Shown in pieces: positions 62,345 to 64,000 of a stretch of 64,000 bases of DNA. A program made the translations under genes and the position numbers. The first letter of the stretch is position 1. Each line of letters begins with the position of its first letter. A model generated the notes under the pieces. It saw nothing but the letters and a program-made list of their open reading frames with translations, was not told the DNA's origin and did no database searches. Source of the DNA: an uncultured Butyrivibrio sp. (GTDB taxonomy: Bacteria; Bacillota; Clostridia; Lachnospirales; Lachnospiraceae); assembly GCA_945928575.1 (NCBI GenBank), contig CAMENP010000003.1, forward strand, positions 97,925 through 161,924, given 5' to 3'.

Positions 62345-64000
62345 ATGGACAGAGAAATTAAAAAAAGGAAAAAGGTGTTCTGGGCGATTGCGTTGACGCT
62401 GGTTCTGGCGCTGCTTCAGATTACACCGGTGAACGTACTGGCGACGACATATCGTCTGACAGGTAGTGGCACCTCACCATATTTTGAAAACAATCCGGAT
62501 GATGTATTAAAGCCGGGAGATGTGGTTGAATACCGGCATGCCGACTTTGTAAGTTCTATGATCCGGTACTATGATGTCAATGGAACTGAACTGTTTGACC
62601 TTAAAGAAACAAATTATAGTAGTGTGACTGGAGAAGCACAGTTTACAGTGAAGGAGTATAGTGGTAGTTTGCCTGATGATGTGTTCAAAGGATGGAAATG
62701 TACCTATGTTTACTGTTCCAGTGGTTATCTGTCGGATATTTACTTAACAGCAGTTGCCTACGAGCAGTCAGATATTATCTATAATTTGAATGGTGGAACC
62801 AATGATGATTCAAATCCAACGTCCTATTACGAGGGAAAAGAGGAAATTTCTCTTGCACCTGCAAGCAAGACCGGATACAGCTTTGAAGGCTGGTACACAA
62901 CCGGAACTTTTGACGATGGTACAAAGATTGAATCAATTCCAACGACTCAGACCGGAGCTGTAACCCTGTATGCAAAGTGGAGTGCCAATACATACACGAT
63001 AGCCTATGACGGAAACGGAAGCACCGGCGGAAGCATGGACTCAAAAACAGGATGCGCATACGGAACTGCTTATACTCTTGATGCAAATACATATGAGAAA
63101 ACAGGTTATACCTTCACAGGCTGGAATACAGAGTCAGACGGAAGCGGAACCGCTTATGCAGACCGTGCAGAGGTAAGCAGTCTTTCACCGACGGACGGTG
63201 CAACAGTAACGTTGTATGCACAGTGGAGAACCAATACATACACGATAGCCTATGACGGAAACGGAAGTACAAGCGGAAGTATGGATTCCAAAACCGGATG
63301 TGCATACGGAACTGCTTATACTCTTGATGCAAATACATATGAGAAAACAGGTTATACCTTCACAGGCTGGAATACAGAGTCAGACGGAAGCGGAACCGCT
63401 TATGCAGACCGTGCAGAGGTAAGCAGTCTTTCACCGACGGACGGTGCAACAGTAACGTTGTATGCACAGTGGAGTGTTAACACATACACCATTGCCTATA
63501 ACGGAAACGGAAACACCGGCGGAAGCATGGACTCCAAAACCGGATGTGAATACGGACTTGATTATACTCTTGATGCAAATACATATGAGAAGACAGGTTA
63601 TACCTTCACAGGCTGGAATACAGAGTCAGACGGAAGCGGAACCGCTTATGCAGACCGTGCAGAGGTAAGCAGTCTTTCACCGACGGACGGTGCAACAGTA
63701 ACGTTGTATGCACAGTGGAGTGTTAACACATACAATATTGCTTATGTTCTTGACGGAGGAAACAACGGAGAAGGAAACCCTGAAAGTTATACCTACGGAA
63801 CAGGAGTAAGCAGCTTTGCCGATGCCGCCAAGGAAGGATATACCTTTGAAGGCTGGTACAGTGACGAAGATTTCACTGCAGAGGTAACAGCTATTTCAGA
63901 TACACAGATTGGAGACATAACCCTGTACGCGAAGTTTACAGAAGTTGAGACAGAGCCTGAGACAGAGCCTGAGACAGAGCCTGAGACAGAGCCTGAGACA
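62345..64000 (+). CDS. Large secreted surface protein with InlB B-repeat/Flg_new-type repeats, 3'-truncated by window edge
   Basis: Open from the ATG at 62345 (after AAGGAGG) to the window end, 552 codons so far. Signal peptide about 1-34 (basic start, hydrophobic core, cleavage near VLA-TT). A unique N-terminal domain (about 35-145) precedes five beta-repeats of the Listeria-Bacteroides/InlB-B type, each with the hallmark GYxFxGWxT...LYAxW. Repeats 2-4 are near-identical. The last visible part is a Thr/Glu/Pro spacer (ETEP repeats). Probably a cell-wall adhesin or its start; the anchor is outside the window. Confidence 0.85.
   Translation, partial: MDREIKKRKKVFWAIALTLVLALLQITPVNVLATTYRLTGSGTSPYFENNPDDVLKPGDVVEYRHADFVSSMIRYYDVNGTELFDLKETNYSSVTGEAQFTVKEYSGSLPDDVFKGWKCTYVYCSSGYLSDIYLTAVAYEQSDIIYNLNGGTNDDSNPTSYYEGKEEISLAPASKTGYSFEGWYTTGTFDDGTKIESIPTTQTGAVTLYAKWSANTYTIAYDGNGSTGGSMDSKTGCAYGTAYTLDANTYEKTGYTFTGWNTESDGSGTAYADRAEVSSLSPTDGATVTLYAQWRTNTYTIAYDGNGSTSGSMDSKTGCAYGTAYTLDANTYEKTGYTFTGWNTESDGSGTAYADRAEVSSLSPTDGATVTLYAQWSVNTYTIAYNGNGNTGGSMDSKTGCEYGLDYTLDANTYEKTGYTFTGWNTESDGSGTAYADRAEVSSLSPTDGATVTLYAQWSVNTYNIAYVLDGGNNGEGNPESYTYGTGVSSFADAAKEGYTFEGWYSDEDFTAEVTAISDTQIGDITLYAKFTEVETEPETEPETEPETEPET
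62987..63724 (+). repeat. Three tandem 246-bp coding repeats
   Basis: Unit boundaries at 62987, 63233, 63479 and 63725 are exactly 246 bp (82 codons) apart. Long blocks (for example the span encoding YTLDANTYEKTGYTFTGWNT) are base-identical between copies, which indicates recent duplication or gene conversion. A divergent unit follows from 63725. Confidence 0.92.
63947..64000 (+). repeat. 12-bp repeats coding for ETEP spacer
   Basis: GAGACAGAGCCT repeated from 63947 to the window end (four and a half units), coding an acidic Pro/Thr spacer typical of wall-spanning regions. Confidence 0.85.

Noticed and set aside
62987..63724. Evenly spaced repeats considered as a CRISPR array
   Set aside because: Units are 246 bp with no unique spacers, stay in frame and encode InlB-type protein repeats.

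Overview
The window reads as chromosomal backbone of a gut or rumen type Clostridia, most likely Lachnospiraceae. The grounds are the gene orders priA-def-fmt-rsmB-rlmN-prpC-prkC-rsgA-rpe-thiN and mraZ-rsmH-ftsL-PBP-PBP-murD-ftsW-murA-ftsQ-ftsZ, a T-box in front of thrS, strong AGGAGG ribosome sites, moderate GC and many secreted lipoproteins. The species is inferred from gene content only. No rRNA, tRNA, CRISPR array, transposase or integrase was seen.

Layout. 1-11075: one tightly packed operon for replication restart, N-terminal Met processing, rRNA methylation, the Ser/Thr phosphatase/kinase pair, a ribosome GTPase and sugar/thiamine phosphate enzymes. It ends at a bidirectional terminator shared with the convergent ychF. 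12353-19345: lgt, a MATE exporter behind an attenuated leader, and an AraC regulator divergent from two lipoproteins, one a GH59 (galactocerebrosidase-type) glycosidase. 19384-31346: the division/cell-wall (dcw) cluster, opened by a good promoter and a five-copy MraZ operator and closed by a strong terminator after ftsZ. 31375-36906: NhaC antiporter, C_GCAxxG_C_C protein, merR-yitT, and T-box plus thrS. 36922-48510: sensory and signalling genes (solute-binding protein with hybrid histidine kinase, an MCP-PilZ fusion, an HD-GYP phosphodiesterase), a MmcQ-MGMT fusion, a DUF2798 membrane protein, a SulP transporter and an FMN hydroxy-acid dehydrogenase.

About 48.5-58.4 kb is an accessory island, visibly more A+T-rich in its first 6 kb. 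It starts with the 3' part of a type III restriction (Res) gene whose helicase N-terminus is gone. Next comes a compact same-strand set: a PC4/YdbC-type nucleic-acid-binding protein, a GHKL ATPase, an unrecognised 289-aa protein, a protein resembling DUF6339 whose tail looks like the GreA/GreB C-terminal domain, and an SF1 (Upf1-like) helicase with a Vsr/DUF2726-like nuclease tail. I read these as a possible multi-gene defence system; this is the best candidate for something undescribed. An XRE regulator and decayed sequence close the island.

58.5-64 kb holds a MalT/LAL-type LuxR regulator whose ribosome site points at an AUC codon, a polytopic membrane protein, and the start of a large surface protein with near-identical 246-bp InlB/Flg_new-type repeats that runs off the window.
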